A DNA stretch of 64,000 nucleotides, from the IMG/VR virus record IMGVR_UViG_3300034121_000940, positions 1 through 64,000 of that record; one strand, 5' to 3'. Position numbers and translations under genes: made by a program. The notes beneath the pieces are model-generated. The model worked only from the letters and a program-made list of their open reading frames with translations. It was not told where the DNA came from and ran no database searches. This DNA comes from a virus. Position 1 is the first letter of the stretch; the number at the start of each line of letters is the position of its first letter. Shown here piece by piece: positions 1 to 10,138 of the stretch.

Positions 1-2806
1 CTTCAGGAAGCATGCTATCTAGATAGTTTACTATCTTTAATGATTCAGCTGAATCAAAAGGTTCATATTTAGCAGCAACATCCCTTACAGCAGTAATAGC
101 TTTAGCTCTGTTTAATTGTGTAAACATCATGTTATCTGTAGAAGCCTTCATGTTTTGCAACAATTCAGGTTTTTCAGATACTACATATAGTTTATCAAAT
201 AATTCTTTTATTGAAGCAATGTCTCTTGGTCTTGTAGCTAAGTCTTGTTTATTTACTTTACCAAAGATGTTATTTAGGAAGCTGTAAATTCTTCTAAATA
301 CTTGACCCAAAAATCCTTTAGGAGCTTGTTTTTTACCTTTGCTTCTAGCATAATCTCTAAAATCCTCAGCAATATCTTCCTCTATTTCAAAATAAGATTT
401 ATTGGCCCACTTTGCTTGGCCCTTTAATTCTTCATATAACTTAATCTTTTCAGCTTTTGTTAAGAACAATTGAGAGAATCCATGCCATGCCTCATGATAT
501 AAATCCACAGCAGTACCACCATCAGCTTCATAAAGAATAATACCTGTGCCTGTAAATGTTGCAAATGCATCTGAGTTTACTACTTCAGTGATTCTTTTAA
601 GACTAATTAAATCTTTTGTACTTCCAGGTGAACGCTTTTCTTTTTCTTTATTTTCTTCACTGTATTTATTTAATGGAGAGTTAGCCCACCAAGTTTCTGC
701 TGCTACTTTGTCAGCTTCAGTAGTAAATACTTTATCTAAAAAGCTATCTAATGCTTTGCTTCTGTTGATTTCAAAACCATCTACATCATCAGTTGTAATA
801 ATATTTGTTTTATTTTTTACACTAATAATGTTTGCTAAGTCAGTATCAAATATTTCCTCAATAGTTTCAACAGTTTCTTCTGCTTTTGTTGTTCTTTTTT
901 TCTGAACAGCTTTAGATTTTTGTTCTACAACTTTTTCTGCAGTTTCATTCTTTTTAGCTTGAGTCTGTTTCTTAACTGGACGCGCTGTTTGAGAATCTGT
1001 TGCAACTGGAAAAAAATTAGAGTTATCTTCTGTAAACTGATCAGGAACAGCATATGATAAATATGGATTAAAACCTGCAATAGTTTGTGCAGATTCAGCT
1101 TCATATTGTAGTGTAGCAAATGGAAATACTACATCTTCAATATAGTTTTTTTCAATAGGAGTAATTTTATTACCTGATATTTCATAATCAGTGTAAGTTT
1201 TATCAACACCCATATACTTTGGAGTAAGATTTACATTGGCTCCAATAGAACCTTTATCACCAAACTTAATTGCTTGTGGTAAGTGTTGAGCAATTTTATC
1301 TCTTACAGCAGTAGTAAAAATTTCATCTCCTTCAAACTTCTCATTATTGATAGTTAAAGTAAGAAGACCACCTTTAGCTTTTTTTAAAAAAATATTATTC
1401 TTACTTGTTTTATTATCATTATTTAAAAATACTTCAAAGTATTCTATTCTTTTATCATCAGATAATGGCACACCTTTATTGGTTGCTGTACTTGTAATAA
1501 CATCAGCTACTTTATCAGCAAGTGCTTGATTAAAATTACCTCTTTGAATATTTACAGGTAATGCAATATCACCAAACATTTCTGTATTTTTGTTAACATA
1601 AAACTGAAAAAACCCATTGTTTTTACCAGGAGTTGTTACAAGTTCTACATTTGCAATTTCAGATAAAGTTAACTTGTTACCTTTATTTAATTGGTCATTA
1701 ATTTTTTTTGCTGTTTTATAACTAACAATTCCAAAACTACCACTAGTAATTTCAGTAACATATGAAGCATTATTATCTATAACATCTTTACGCATATTAT
1801 AAACACCATTCATTGTTTTTGTTTGTTCTTTTAAAACAGAACCTATAGATTTTTTAAGTCTTGCAGCAATTTTATCCGCAGCAACCAATGTATTCTTATA
1901 CATCTTACCTGCTTTATGATAAATGGTAAAAAAAGCAGGTGTGTTTTTGTTAAGCTTATCTTCTAATAAATATGGTTTTCTTATATACTGATAAACAACA
2001 ATACCATTATCTTCATTAGTTATGTTACCATTGTTATCAAAGTATAAGTAATTACCATCAGCATCACTAATAACAGCAAAAACACCTTTGTAAGATTTTG
2101 AAGTTTCAGATTTGTCTTTACTTAACTTATGCTTATCTTCAAAATTCTCTGCAGACATTATTTTTAAAAAAACCTCTGTGTTATCAATCATTGGATTGAT
2201 TTGCTCAGCAGGCTTTTCTTTTACATTTTTTACTATGTTTTTGATTACCTTTTCAAAAACTTTTTTTTCATCAGATGTTATATCATCTTCTTCTTGTGTT
2301 TTAGGATCAGTAGGATTCTTTGGATCCGCAAACTGGAATGTGGTAACATTAGGATATTCAATTTTTGCTTTATCTCTTGCTTGTTCTAATGCAGAATCTT
2401 CTGGGTCTGTAATTTCCAAGTTATCTAACTGAAAATTTTGATGTTCTAGTTCACTCTCTAATTCTTTCTTAGACTTCTTTCTTACAGGTTTAGTAACAAA
2501 TTTTTTTACATCATCAAGACTTTTAAAACTACTTCTTGTTTTAGAAAGTTTTTTAAAATCAAAATCAGAGTCTAATAATTTATCATTAATGTCATCTCTG
2601 TTACTTTTACATACATCAACAATAGTAGGTATAATTTGAGCATACTGCAATGCTTTTTCTTCACCAGCTACTTTTTCAAGTCTGTTGTAAATGTCTTTTA
2701 TAAACCCCTCAAGATCAAAACTTTCCGATGGTTTAAGACCGGAAAGTTTCTTGTAAGTTATCTTATATAAATCTGAAATCTGAGTTTCATTAAGTGAACA
2801 AATCAT
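1..2806 (-). CDS. Large virion-type protein with zincin (HEAWH) domain, C-terminus off the window
   Basis: This reading frame starts with ATG at 2806, one base past the TAA of the upstream 2442-residue gene (TAATATG), and stays open to the left edge, giving the first 935 residues. The visible signature is HEAWH at residues 771-775 (bases 482-496), followed by FEIEEDIAEDF at about 806-816, which supplies glutamates for the third zinc ligand. This is the arrangement of a gluzincin-like metalloprotease. The region before it is charged and low-complexity (about 340-650), with a Lys-rich linker. In crAss-like phages a zincin domain is known in the huge proteins encoded near the virion RNA polymerase, so this probably belongs to that ejected/transcription block. 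I saw no polymerase DxDxD motif in the visible part. Protease activity is inferred from the motif only. Confidence 0.8.
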   Translation of the reverse strand, partial: MICSLNETQISDLYKITYKKLSGLKPSESFDLEGFIKDIYNRLEKVAGEEKALQYAQIIPTIVDVCKSNRDDINDKLLDSDFDFKKLSKTRSSFKSLDDVKKFVTKPVRKKSKKELESELEHQNFQLDNLEITDPEDSALEQARDKAKIEYPNVTTFQFADPKNPTDPKTQEEDDITSDEKKVFEKVIKNIVKNVKEKPAEQINPMIDNTEVFLKIMSAENFEDKHKLSKDKSETSKSYKGVFAVISDADGNYLYFDNNGNITNEDNGIVVYQYIRKPYLLEDKLNKNTPAFFTIYHKAGKMYKNTLVAADKIAARLKKSIGSVLKEQTKTMNGVYNMRKDVIDNNASYVTEITSGSFGIVSYKTAKKINDQLNKGNKLTLSEIANVELVTTPGKNNGFFQFYVNKNTEMFGDIALPVNIQRGNFNQALADKVADVITSTATNKGVPLSDDKRIEYFEVFLNNDNKTSKNNIFLKKAKGGLLTLTINNEKFEGDEIFTTAVRDKIAQHLPQAIKFGDKGSIGANVNLTPKYMGVDKTYTDYEISGNKITPIEKNYIEDVVFPFATLQYEAESAQTIAGFNPYLSYAVPDQFTEDNSNFFPVATDSQTARPVKKQTQAKKNETAEKVVEQKSKAVQKKRTTKAEETVETIEEIFDTDLANIISVKNKTNIITTDDVDGFEINRSKALDSFLDKVFTTEADKVAAETWWANSPLNKYSEENKEKEKRSPGSTKDLISLKRITEVVNSDAFATFTGTGIILYEADGGTAVDLYHEAWHGFSQLFLTKAEKIKLYEELKGQAKWANKSYFEIEEDIAEDFRDYARSKGKKQAPKGFLGQVFRRIYSFLNNIFGKVNKQDLATRPRDIASIKELFDKLYVVSEKPELLQNMKASTDNMMFTQLNRAKAITAVRDVAAKYEPFDSAESLKIVNYLDSMLPE

Positions 2807-2807
2807 A

Positions 2808-5800
2808 TTAACAAGTTTTTGAATTATCTTCTAAGTTTTTAAATAGATCATCTTCAGATGTATCATCTGCTTCTTTTTCATTTCTGTTTAAGAATTCTTT
2901 ATTGCTAAGATTTTCTGTAGCATCAGTTTTAGTTTGTTCTGAAGCATCAACAGTTTCTTGAGAAGGTTTTACAATTTCAGGCATTTCTGTTTCATTAGTA
3001 GGTTTAACAAAATTATTTACAAGCATTTCCTCAGTTACTTCTTGAGTAACTTCTCCATACTTTAATATAACAGAATTTTTGTTAACTTCCACTACTTGTA
3101 CAGGAGAATCTTGATTTGTAAAGTTACCAATATCTTGTAAAATATCTCCTACTTTTAATGAATCAATACTGACTTTTTCTCTTAATTCAAAAGCTCTATT
3201 GTTAAATGCTGTTTCAATTTCAGCTGCATACAAGTTATTAGAGTTTTTATTTCTTAATAACTCATTCTTTTTAATCTTTAAAGCTTGTATGTCTGTAATT
3301 TCAGCAAAAGCTTCTACAGCTTTATTAGTAACAAACTCATCAGAAACTAATGCTTCAAGTTCTTCAGCAGATGATCTAACTATTTTTGTGAGTTCTGCAT
3401 TTGAAATTTCTTGCGTTTGTCCTGTGCTTGTTTCTCCAGGAATAGTCTCTGTTTGTCCTCCGGTAGGGCTTTGAATCTCAGATACACTAGTGCTGGATTG
3501 TATTTCTTCTTCTGACTCTGGTCCGAAGATTTTGTTAAGTTCTTGTTCATATAGTTGTTCTTTAGCAATTCTATTTTTAGCAGTTAAGTTAATTAAATTT
3601 AATTGATTGGTTAATTCATTTAATGCATTAATTTGTCTGTCAACAGCATCAAATCCTAAAACATTATTTTCTAGCATTAACATATTTTGATATTCTAACA
3701 GAGCATTTATTTTTTCACTAATCCAATTTTTAATTTTGGCAAGCTCTTTACCTTTCCCTTTAAACTCAGATATACCTTTTGCAAATAATACATTTAGCTC
3801 TTCAGGAAAGTTTTTATCAATTATACTATCAATTTCTTTTTCTACTGTAGGAGAAGCATCTGATAAAGCAGCAATTTGCTTCAATTCTTTTTCAGTATCA
3901 AGACCTGTTTTAGTTGTTTTACCTTTTTGGAACTGGTTTGGTAATCTGTTTAATGCAAATATTACATCATTTGTATTACCACCTAACACAAATACTTTAT
4001 CATCAGTAGACAATCTAGATAACTCATCTTGAAATTCTTTTATCTTATCTTGAGCTTTTCCTATTCTTCTGATAAATGCTGCTTGAGAAAGTGAATTAAT
4101 TTTTTGTTTGATGCTTTTTATCTTTTTACTTGTATAAGTAAAGGCAGTATCACTACTTCTTTTTTGTTTTTCTAAGTTAACAAGTTCTTGACTAAGAGTT
4201 TTGATTTCTGCTTCAGCAGATTTCATTTTTTGTCTTTCAGAATTTATTTTATTTGTGAAAGCAATAATTAATTTATCAAGCTCTTCTCTTCTCTTATCAT
4301 TCTTATAATAAACAAGTTGAGTTATCTCACCTAAAGTATTCCTTCCTACATTATATCTTACACCATTTACAATAGCAACATCTTCATTATTATTTTCAAA
4401 CTTAGCATCTATAACTGTTCCATTAATAATAGAAATTTGACCAATGTTTTCAATTGGTGTTATTAATGCTAAACCTGCACTAGTTAATTCAACATTGCCA
4501 TCACTTATGTTTTTATTTTGTGAAAGAATTGGATATGTTTCTTTACCTTTTTGAGTCTTTTGTAAATCCTCAATTTGTTTTTCAATTTCTTTAGCTCTTT
4601 CAGGATTTCCAAATTCCCCTTTTTCAAATTCCAAGTCAATTTCTAATGTAGATAATACATCATTAGAAAGTGATTGCTCCAAACTTAAATCAACTTCAAC
4701 TCCATATGACCCATCTTCTTGTAAAACTAAAGTACCAAGCTTACCATTATAAACCACTTGTTTACCTAGATTATCTTTAAGTAATATTTTAGATGTATCA
4801 GAAGCAGTTATTTGTGAACTTTTTTCAACTTTTGGAGTTTCTTCAACAGGAGTTTCTGTAGCTACTAAAACTTCAGGTGTAGACAAAGTTATACCTTCAT
4901 TTTCTACATCAGGTAAATATTCAAGCTCTAGTGTATTAAATAACTTAGCAGTATTTGGTACTAATGGTTCTAATGGTGTGCTTTTAGTTTTTTCTCCTCC
5001 AACAGTTACATCAGTAACATAGGCAGTAGCACTTTTTAAACTAATTCTCATTGGAAACAATGCAATCTTTGGAGTAACTCCTGTCATATTATGATACAAG
5101 TTTCTATAAATAGAAAGCTGAGCTCTATATGCAATATTTTTCCAACTAGTTGGTTTATTAAAACCATTCCAAGATGTAGATGTTTTTATATCTACAATCA
5201 TTATTTCACCTTTACCATTAATTAAAACCATGTCTGTTTCACCAGAAACACCATTCTCTAATAAGTTTTTATCAAACAATTTTACATTGTTTGTTAATGG
5301 TACATAGTTTTGTTCTTTCAAGCTAGTTCTAAATCTTGTAACCACACCTGTAACACCAAACATCTGATTGAATGCATTCTCACTCATTGTATCAGAAATC
5401 TTAACATCTTTACCGTCAACTTCAATAGTATCAGAATAATTAAAAGAAATCCAGTCACCAGTAACAGCATCAATAGTAAAGAACTTTCTTACAGCAGCAT
5501 CTAAGTTAGTACCAGCTTGAGCATTGTTTGAGAATGCTTCTTTACCTATAAGCTTTCTTAAATTTTCTTCTGTTGTATTTTTCTCTAATGATTCTCTAAT
5601 CCTAGCTTTTTTCTCAGGAGTGTTTAATTGTTTATTACTATTTCTAGCAAGTTCAGTAAAAACAGCCCAAGCTTTATTAAAAGCTTCAGGATCACCTTTT
5701 TTAACTGCTGTATTGTATTCAGAAAAGAATGCATTAACTATTTGGTCTACATATTTTTCTGAATAACCTGGTTTTTCTTCATCAGATAATTTAGAAGCTA

Positions 5801-8800
5801 TTCCATCAGAAATAGTTGTTACTCTTGTAGTAAGTTTAGTATCTGGATCACCAGCAAATTTTCTACCAATCTTATTACCATCTTCATCAAATACATCTTC
5901 TAATTCATCTTGTCTAGCCTGAACATTCTTTTTAAAGTTTGAGAATACTTCTTCTACTACATTTACAGGTTTTGAAATTCCTTGTTTGTACTTTAGGAAT
6001 GTTTTTAATTTATCAACATCTTCCCCTATTTCTTTAAGGTCTTGCTCTGTAAGTTTTACTTCTTTATCAACTATACCATTCTTATAAACAGTATAGATTT
6101 TAGTTTTAAGTGCATTTTCAAATTTATCAATAACTATATTTAATGTACTTATAGGAATTGAAGGGTCAATTTTTAAATTTTTACCAATTCTAGAAGTTAA
6201 TACAGGAGGTTCTGTTAAAGCTTTTGCTCTAGCTGCACCTTCTTCTTTAACTTTTTTATTGTATTCATTTAATAATTTATTTCCATCAGAACTTTCTAAC
6301 CAGTTTTGTCTTTGATCAGAATACTTAACTGGCTCTGTCTCTTGAAAAGCTACAGGATCAGTTTCATTTTCTAATAAGAATGCATTAAAGCTTTCATTAA
6401 CTAAGTTTTGTAAGTCTTGTGGATAGTTATCATAACCCATTTGAGTAGTAAAAGCATCAGGTAAAGCACCTTGTATATCTTTAAACTCTTCTTCTAATTC
6501 TGCTTCAAACTTGTCATATCTTTTATTTATAGATTCAATTCTTTCTTGATTAACTTTATATGACTTTGTATTTTCTACATCAATTATATCTACTGGGTTT
6601 TGTTTTAGTATGTTATTCTGTTCTTCAATTTTTTGAGCTAATAACAAAGGAGCTTTTTCAGTTAAAACATATATAACATCTGATGCTTTAAACAATGTAG
6701 CATCATCCGCTTTTTTAAACGGACGGTCCATAATTGCATCCAATACATCTTGAACTATCTCTTCATCAGTTAATACTAATTCTTCAGAAGTTAATAGTTC
6801 ATCAGCAAGTTTTACAATCTCATTTGCATCTACCGGATCTTTACCAACAGCTTCTAATAAACTTTGAAGTTTATTAATTTTTTCAGTAGCAACTTTTTTA
6901 TCTTCTTCTAATTGATTGTTTTTATCATAAGCTTCTTGATTTTTGGCATATGCATTTTGTAAGTCTATACCTGTTTCATCTTTAAAAGCTTGTTCAAAAT
7001 CCTCATTTGATTTATTTAATTCATTGTTTTTCTCTCCTCTTAGTTCATCCAACCTGTCTTCATATTTTTTTTGATCTGTTGCAGGATTACCAGCTGCTTT
7101 CTTTTTTATTAATTCAGCAGCTCTTTGGAATAAATATGCATAGTCTTCATATAATACACTATCTTGATTTATTATCATTTCTTTAGTAGTATCAATAAAG
7201 TATGATGGTATGTATTCAGGATTGTTAGACCATTCAGCAAATTCATCTAAGTCAACAAAAATACCTTTTGATGCCAAAGTGTTTAGCACTTCATTTTTTT
7301 CTACATCAGATATTTCTTTATTTACAATTTCTTTATAATATTCTTTTCTGTTATTATAAAGATTTTTCATCCAAGCAAAGTTATTATTTAAATGATCATA
7401 AAAACCTTGAGGATCAGCTAGCATGTTTATGTACTTTGCAATAGAAGAATTCTCATGTCTTAATAAATGAATATCAAACATAGAATTAAAAAGACTATCC
7501 ATACCTCCATTATTGTCAATCTCAGCTCTTAATTTTGCTTTAATTTGATCAATATCTTCAAATGCACCATCTTGTTTATTGTTTATTGCAATTGCTTCAA
7601 TAAGTTTTTCAAAACTGTTTTTGTAATCAAATAGTCTTGGATCAGCATCTTTTTCTGAATCACCTAGATTATTTAAAATTTCAAGAATTGTATTTCTACC
7701 AGTAATATTTTCTTGTGAAGTATGAAAAGTATTTAATGCATTAAGCAAAGTTCTTTTTCTTACTATTTCTTCACGCAACTTTGGATCATTAAGAGAAGCC
7801 AATGAATCTATTTCTTCTTCTAAATAACTTATTTGTGCACTTAATTTATTAGCATCAGATAGAATACTAAAGTTAGTAAAAGGACTACTTGTTAATGATT
7901 TAATTTTATTAGCTGTTCCATATAACTTTTCTAATCTATTTATACCATTGTCAAAGGTGTCCTGTAGGAAAACAAAGCTATTAATAGATTCTAAGTATGC
8001 TTGGTTATAGATATCTGCCACTCTATATTCTGGTGACCCTTCTTTATAGTTATTTAAATCAATAAAGCTTTTGAACTTATCTCTTGCATAATTAAATCTT
8101 GCTTCAGTTACTTTAGCTGAGTTAATTGCTTTATCAATATTTTGTAAAGCTTTTTGACCTTGACCAGGTTCTAATGACCATGCTTCTTCTAATTCTTCAG
8201 GAGTTAATGATTTGTATTCCCCAAGATTTTTAATAAACATATCAAAAGTTCCTGTTCTTAAAGCTGTAAGCACAGAACTTTGAAATCCTTGAAACTCTAA
8301 ATCTTTAGCTTCTTTTGTAGTTAACCCTTCAGGATTATCTACTGCTTTAGCTACTAACATTTGTGTAGCATAATTACTCATTCTTGGATCAAAGAAATGC
8401 TTAGCATTTTTGTGCATATTGTTTAATGAATTAACAATATTGTCAGCTTGTGCTTCTTTTTCTTTTACATACTGATCATATACAGCTTTATCCTTAAATA
8501 GTCTACTAAAGTTCTTAGTACCAAACTTAAACATTTTACTAGGTCCTTCTAATAAACTTCCCATCAAGAATCCTGATCCAAATACTTCTGCTCCTTGAGC
8601 ATTCATTTGTTTACCAAAACCGTCAAGTAATGCTCCAAAACCATACATAAATCCTTTTGCTGCAGGATTATTATATGTATCAGTATAATATTTTTCAGTA
8701 GCTGATGATAATGCTTCTTGTGATATCTCTTGTATACCTTCAACAATATTTTTCTTAAAGTAGTTATAGCTTAGTGACCCTAATTTTTTTGGATCTTTTA

Positions 8801-10136
8801 ATCCTTTAAGAGAATTTTTTAAAGATATTGCTTCTTTAGAATAATATGACTTAGCAACATCATCTGCTGGGTTAAATACAATTTGAAATTCTTTTCCAAC
8901 TTCACCAACAACTTTTCCAAAATTAAATCTTGGGACACCTTTTAAAAAACCAGCTCTTGTGATAGAAGGAAAAGCAATTTTGTTTGAATAAAATACTAAA
9001 CCTGAGTTCCACATAGTATTAGCAAAGCCCGCTTTCTTAGCTTGCATCATCATCTTTTTTTGTTCTTCTGCTGATGGAGCTTGACCAAATTTAGAATAAT
9101 GGTCATTGTAAAGTTTATTATAAATATTTTGTTCAGAAAAACCACCTTCTAGTCTACCTTCAGATAAAGCCATGTTGATACCCATGATATCATGCCAAAA
9201 TGCACCAGCTGTTCTTGCTGTCTTAGCTAATCTACCTATGTCATCAACTTGGTTTAATGTTTTTAATGCATCATATGTGTTTTCTAATGGATTTATAAAC
9301 TTAGCTGTTCCCTTTGCTGCAGATACAAAAAAGTTCTTAGCATTATTTATATTTTTTAATTCACTTATAGCTGTATTAATCTTACCAATATTTTTAACTG
9401 ATTGATAAAGTGCACTAGGAATTTTACCAAATGCTTTAATACCTTCTACAGCACCACCAATAATAGAACCAGGAGCAGCACCAGCACCACCACCACCTAC
9501 TGCACCAACAGCAGCTCCAATCATCATACCTTCTGCTACACCTTCTAGTAATATACCTGCAGAATAAGAAACTGAGTTAAATAAGTTTGTTGTAAATCCA
9601 CCTAAACCACCTTTACTAGAGTAACCTAATGCATTATAATATTCATAATCTTTTGCTTCTTGTGTACTAGCACCAAGATTACCAGAACCTAATGCACTAG
9701 CATAAGAGTTTATAGGAGACATAAAACCAAGACCAACCATTGGTAGAGCTGCATTTACAGCCCATCTTTTCATATCATCAAAAGTATTTGTCTGTTGATT
9801 ATATACAGCCTCATTATCTATATGTGGATCAAAACCTATTTTATTATAAGTATCTTGACCATAAGCTTTGTATCTTGCTTTAAAAGTAGGACCGGATGGA
9901 CTATTATCATAAGCATACACACTACCATATTCATTCTTATCATGGAAAGCTGCATCACTTGCTGTAATTGAATTAGAAAGAGCTTCAATACGGCTTCTAC
10001 CACTACTAGTATTTTTAGCTGGTGTATTAGGGGTTATACCAGACATTGTTTGTCTAGTGTCAATAATTTTATTTGTATTAGACAAAGTGTTGACATCTAA
10101 ATCAACCAGGTTTGGAACAATCTTATTACTTGCCAT
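2808..10136 (-). CDS. Giant 2442-aa virion cargo protein with PD-(D/E)XK nuclease domain
   Basis: This is the largest gene in the window. The ATG at 10136 lies 3 bases from the stop of the upstream 1039-residue gene. Residues about 190-240 form a Gly/Ala-rich hydrophobic stretch that could enter a membrane. Long charged helical and coiled-coil stretches follow. At residues 1631-1681 there is a RecB/Cas4-type PD-(D/E)XK core: GETD (D1635), then IVDIK (D1649, K1651), then QLSIY (Q1673 and Y1677), which is the QxxxY motif of this nuclease family. The C-terminal 500 residues are Glu/Lys-rich coiled coil. In crAss-like phages proteins of this size in this position are packaged in the virion and ejected. 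A nuclease acting on host or incoming DNA is my inference. I recognise no other domain. Confidence 0.85.
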   Translation of the reverse strand: MASNKIVPNLVDLDVNTLSNTNKIIDTRQTMSGITPNTPAKNTSSGRSRIEALSNSITASDAAFHDKNEYGSVYAYDNSPSGPTFKARYKAYGQDTYNKIGFDPHIDNEAVYNQQTNTFDDMKRWAVNAALPMVGLGFMSPINSYASALGSGNLGASTQEAKDYEYYNALGYSSKGGLGGFTTNLFNSVSYSAGILLEGVAEGMMIGAAVGAVGGGGAGAAPGSIIGGAVEGIKAFGKIPSALYQSVKNIGKINTAISELKNINNAKNFFVSAAKGTAKFINPLENTYDALKTLNQVDDIGRLAKTARTAGAFWHDIMGINMALSEGRLEGGFSEQNIYNKLYNDHYSKFGQAPSAEEQKKMMMQAKKAGFANTMWNSGLVFYSNKIAFPSITRAGFLKGVPRFNFGKVVGEVGKEFQIVFNPADDVAKSYYSKEAISLKNSLKGLKDPKKLGSLSYNYFKKNIVEGIQEISQEALSSATEKYYTDTYNNPAAKGFMYGFGALLDGFGKQMNAQGAEVFGSGFLMGSLLEGPSKMFKFGTKNFSRLFKDKAVYDQYVKEKEAQADNIVNSLNNMHKNAKHFFDPRMSNYATQMLVAKAVDNPEGLTTKEAKDLEFQGFQSSVLTALRTGTFDMFIKNLGEYKSLTPEELEEAWSLEPGQGQKALQNIDKAINSAKVTEARFNYARDKFKSFIDLNNYKEGSPEYRVADIYNQAYLESINSFVFLQDTFDNGINRLEKLYGTANKIKSLTSSPFTNFSILSDANKLSAQISYLEEEIDSLASLNDPKLREEIVRKRTLLNALNTFHTSQENITGRNTILEILNNLGDSEKDADPRLFDYKNSFEKLIEAIAINNKQDGAFEDIDQIKAKLRAEIDNNGGMDSLFNSMFDIHLLRHENSSIAKYINMLADPQGFYDHLNNNFAWMKNLYNNRKEYYKEIVNKEISDVEKNEVLNTLASKGIFVDLDEFAEWSNNPEYIPSYFIDTTKEMIINQDSVLYEDYAYLFQRAAELIKKKAAGNPATDQKKYEDRLDELRGEKNNELNKSNEDFEQAFKDETGIDLQNAYAKNQEAYDKNNQLEEDKKVATEKINKLQSLLEAVGKDPVDANEIVKLADELLTSEELVLTDEEIVQDVLDAIMDRPFKKADDATLFKASDVIYVLTEKAPLLLAQKIEEQNNILKQNPVDIIDVENTKSYKVNQERIESINKRYDKFEAELEEEFKDIQGALPDAFTTQMGYDNYPQDLQNLVNESFNAFLLENETDPVAFQETEPVKYSDQRQNWLESSDGNKLLNEYNKKVKEEGAARAKALTEPPVLTSRIGKNLKIDPSIPISTLNIVIDKFENALKTKIYTVYKNGIVDKEVKLTEQDLKEIGEDVDKLKTFLKYKQGISKPVNVVEEVFSNFKKNVQARQDELEDVFDEDGNKIGRKFAGDPDTKLTTRVTTISDGIASKLSDEEKPGYSEKYVDQIVNAFFSEYNTAVKKGDPEAFNKAWAVFTELARNSNKQLNTPEKKARIRESLEKNTTEENLRKLIGKEAFSNNAQAGTNLDAAVRKFFTIDAVTGDWISFNYSDTIEVDGKDVKISDTMSENAFNQMFGVTGVVTRFRTSLKEQNYVPLTNNVKLFDKNLLENGVSGETDMVLINGKGEIMIVDIKTSTSWNGFNKPTSWKNIAYRAQLSIYRNLYHNMTGVTPKIALFPMRISLKSATAYVTDVTVGGEKTKSTPLEPLVPNTAKLFNTLELEYLPDVENEGITLSTPEVLVATETPVEETPKVEKSSQITASDTSKILLKDNLGKQVVYNGKLGTLVLQEDGSYGVEVDLSLEQSLSNDVLSTLEIDLEFEKGEFGNPERAKEIEKQIEDLQKTQKGKETYPILSQNKNISDGNVELTSAGLALITPIENIGQISIINGTVIDAKFENNNEDVAIVNGVRYNVGRNTLGEITQLVYYKNDKRREELDKLIIAFTNKINSERQKMKSAEAEIKTLSQELVNLEKQKRSSDTAFTYTSKKIKSIKQKINSLSQAAFIRRIGKAQDKIKEFQDELSRLSTDDKVFVLGGNTNDVIFALNRLPNQFQKGKTTKTGLDTEKELKQIAALSDASPTVEKEIDSIIDKNFPEELNVLFAKGISEFKGKGKELAKIKNWISEKINALLEYQNMLMLENNVLGFDAVDRQINALNELTNQLNLINLTAKNRIAKEQLYEQELNKIFGPESEEEIQSSTSVSEIQSPTGGQTETIPGETSTGQTQEISNAELTKIVRSSAEELEALVSDEFVTNKAVEAFAEITDIQALKIKKNELLRNKNSNNLYAAEIETAFNNRAFELREKVSIDSLKVGDILQDIGNFTNQDSPVQVVEVNKNSVILKYGEVTQEVTEEMLVNNFVKPTNETEMPEIVKPSQETVDASEQTKTDATENLSNKEFLNRNEKEADDTSEDDLFKNLEDNSKTC

Positions 10137-10138
10137 TA

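Noticed and set aside
763-835. DDVDGFEI in the left-edge gene as a possible RNA polymerase DFDGD motif
   Set aside because: Only part of the DxDxD/G pattern is present and there is no surrounding double-psi beta-barrel-like sequence. The zincin motif follows shortly after, so this is not an active site.
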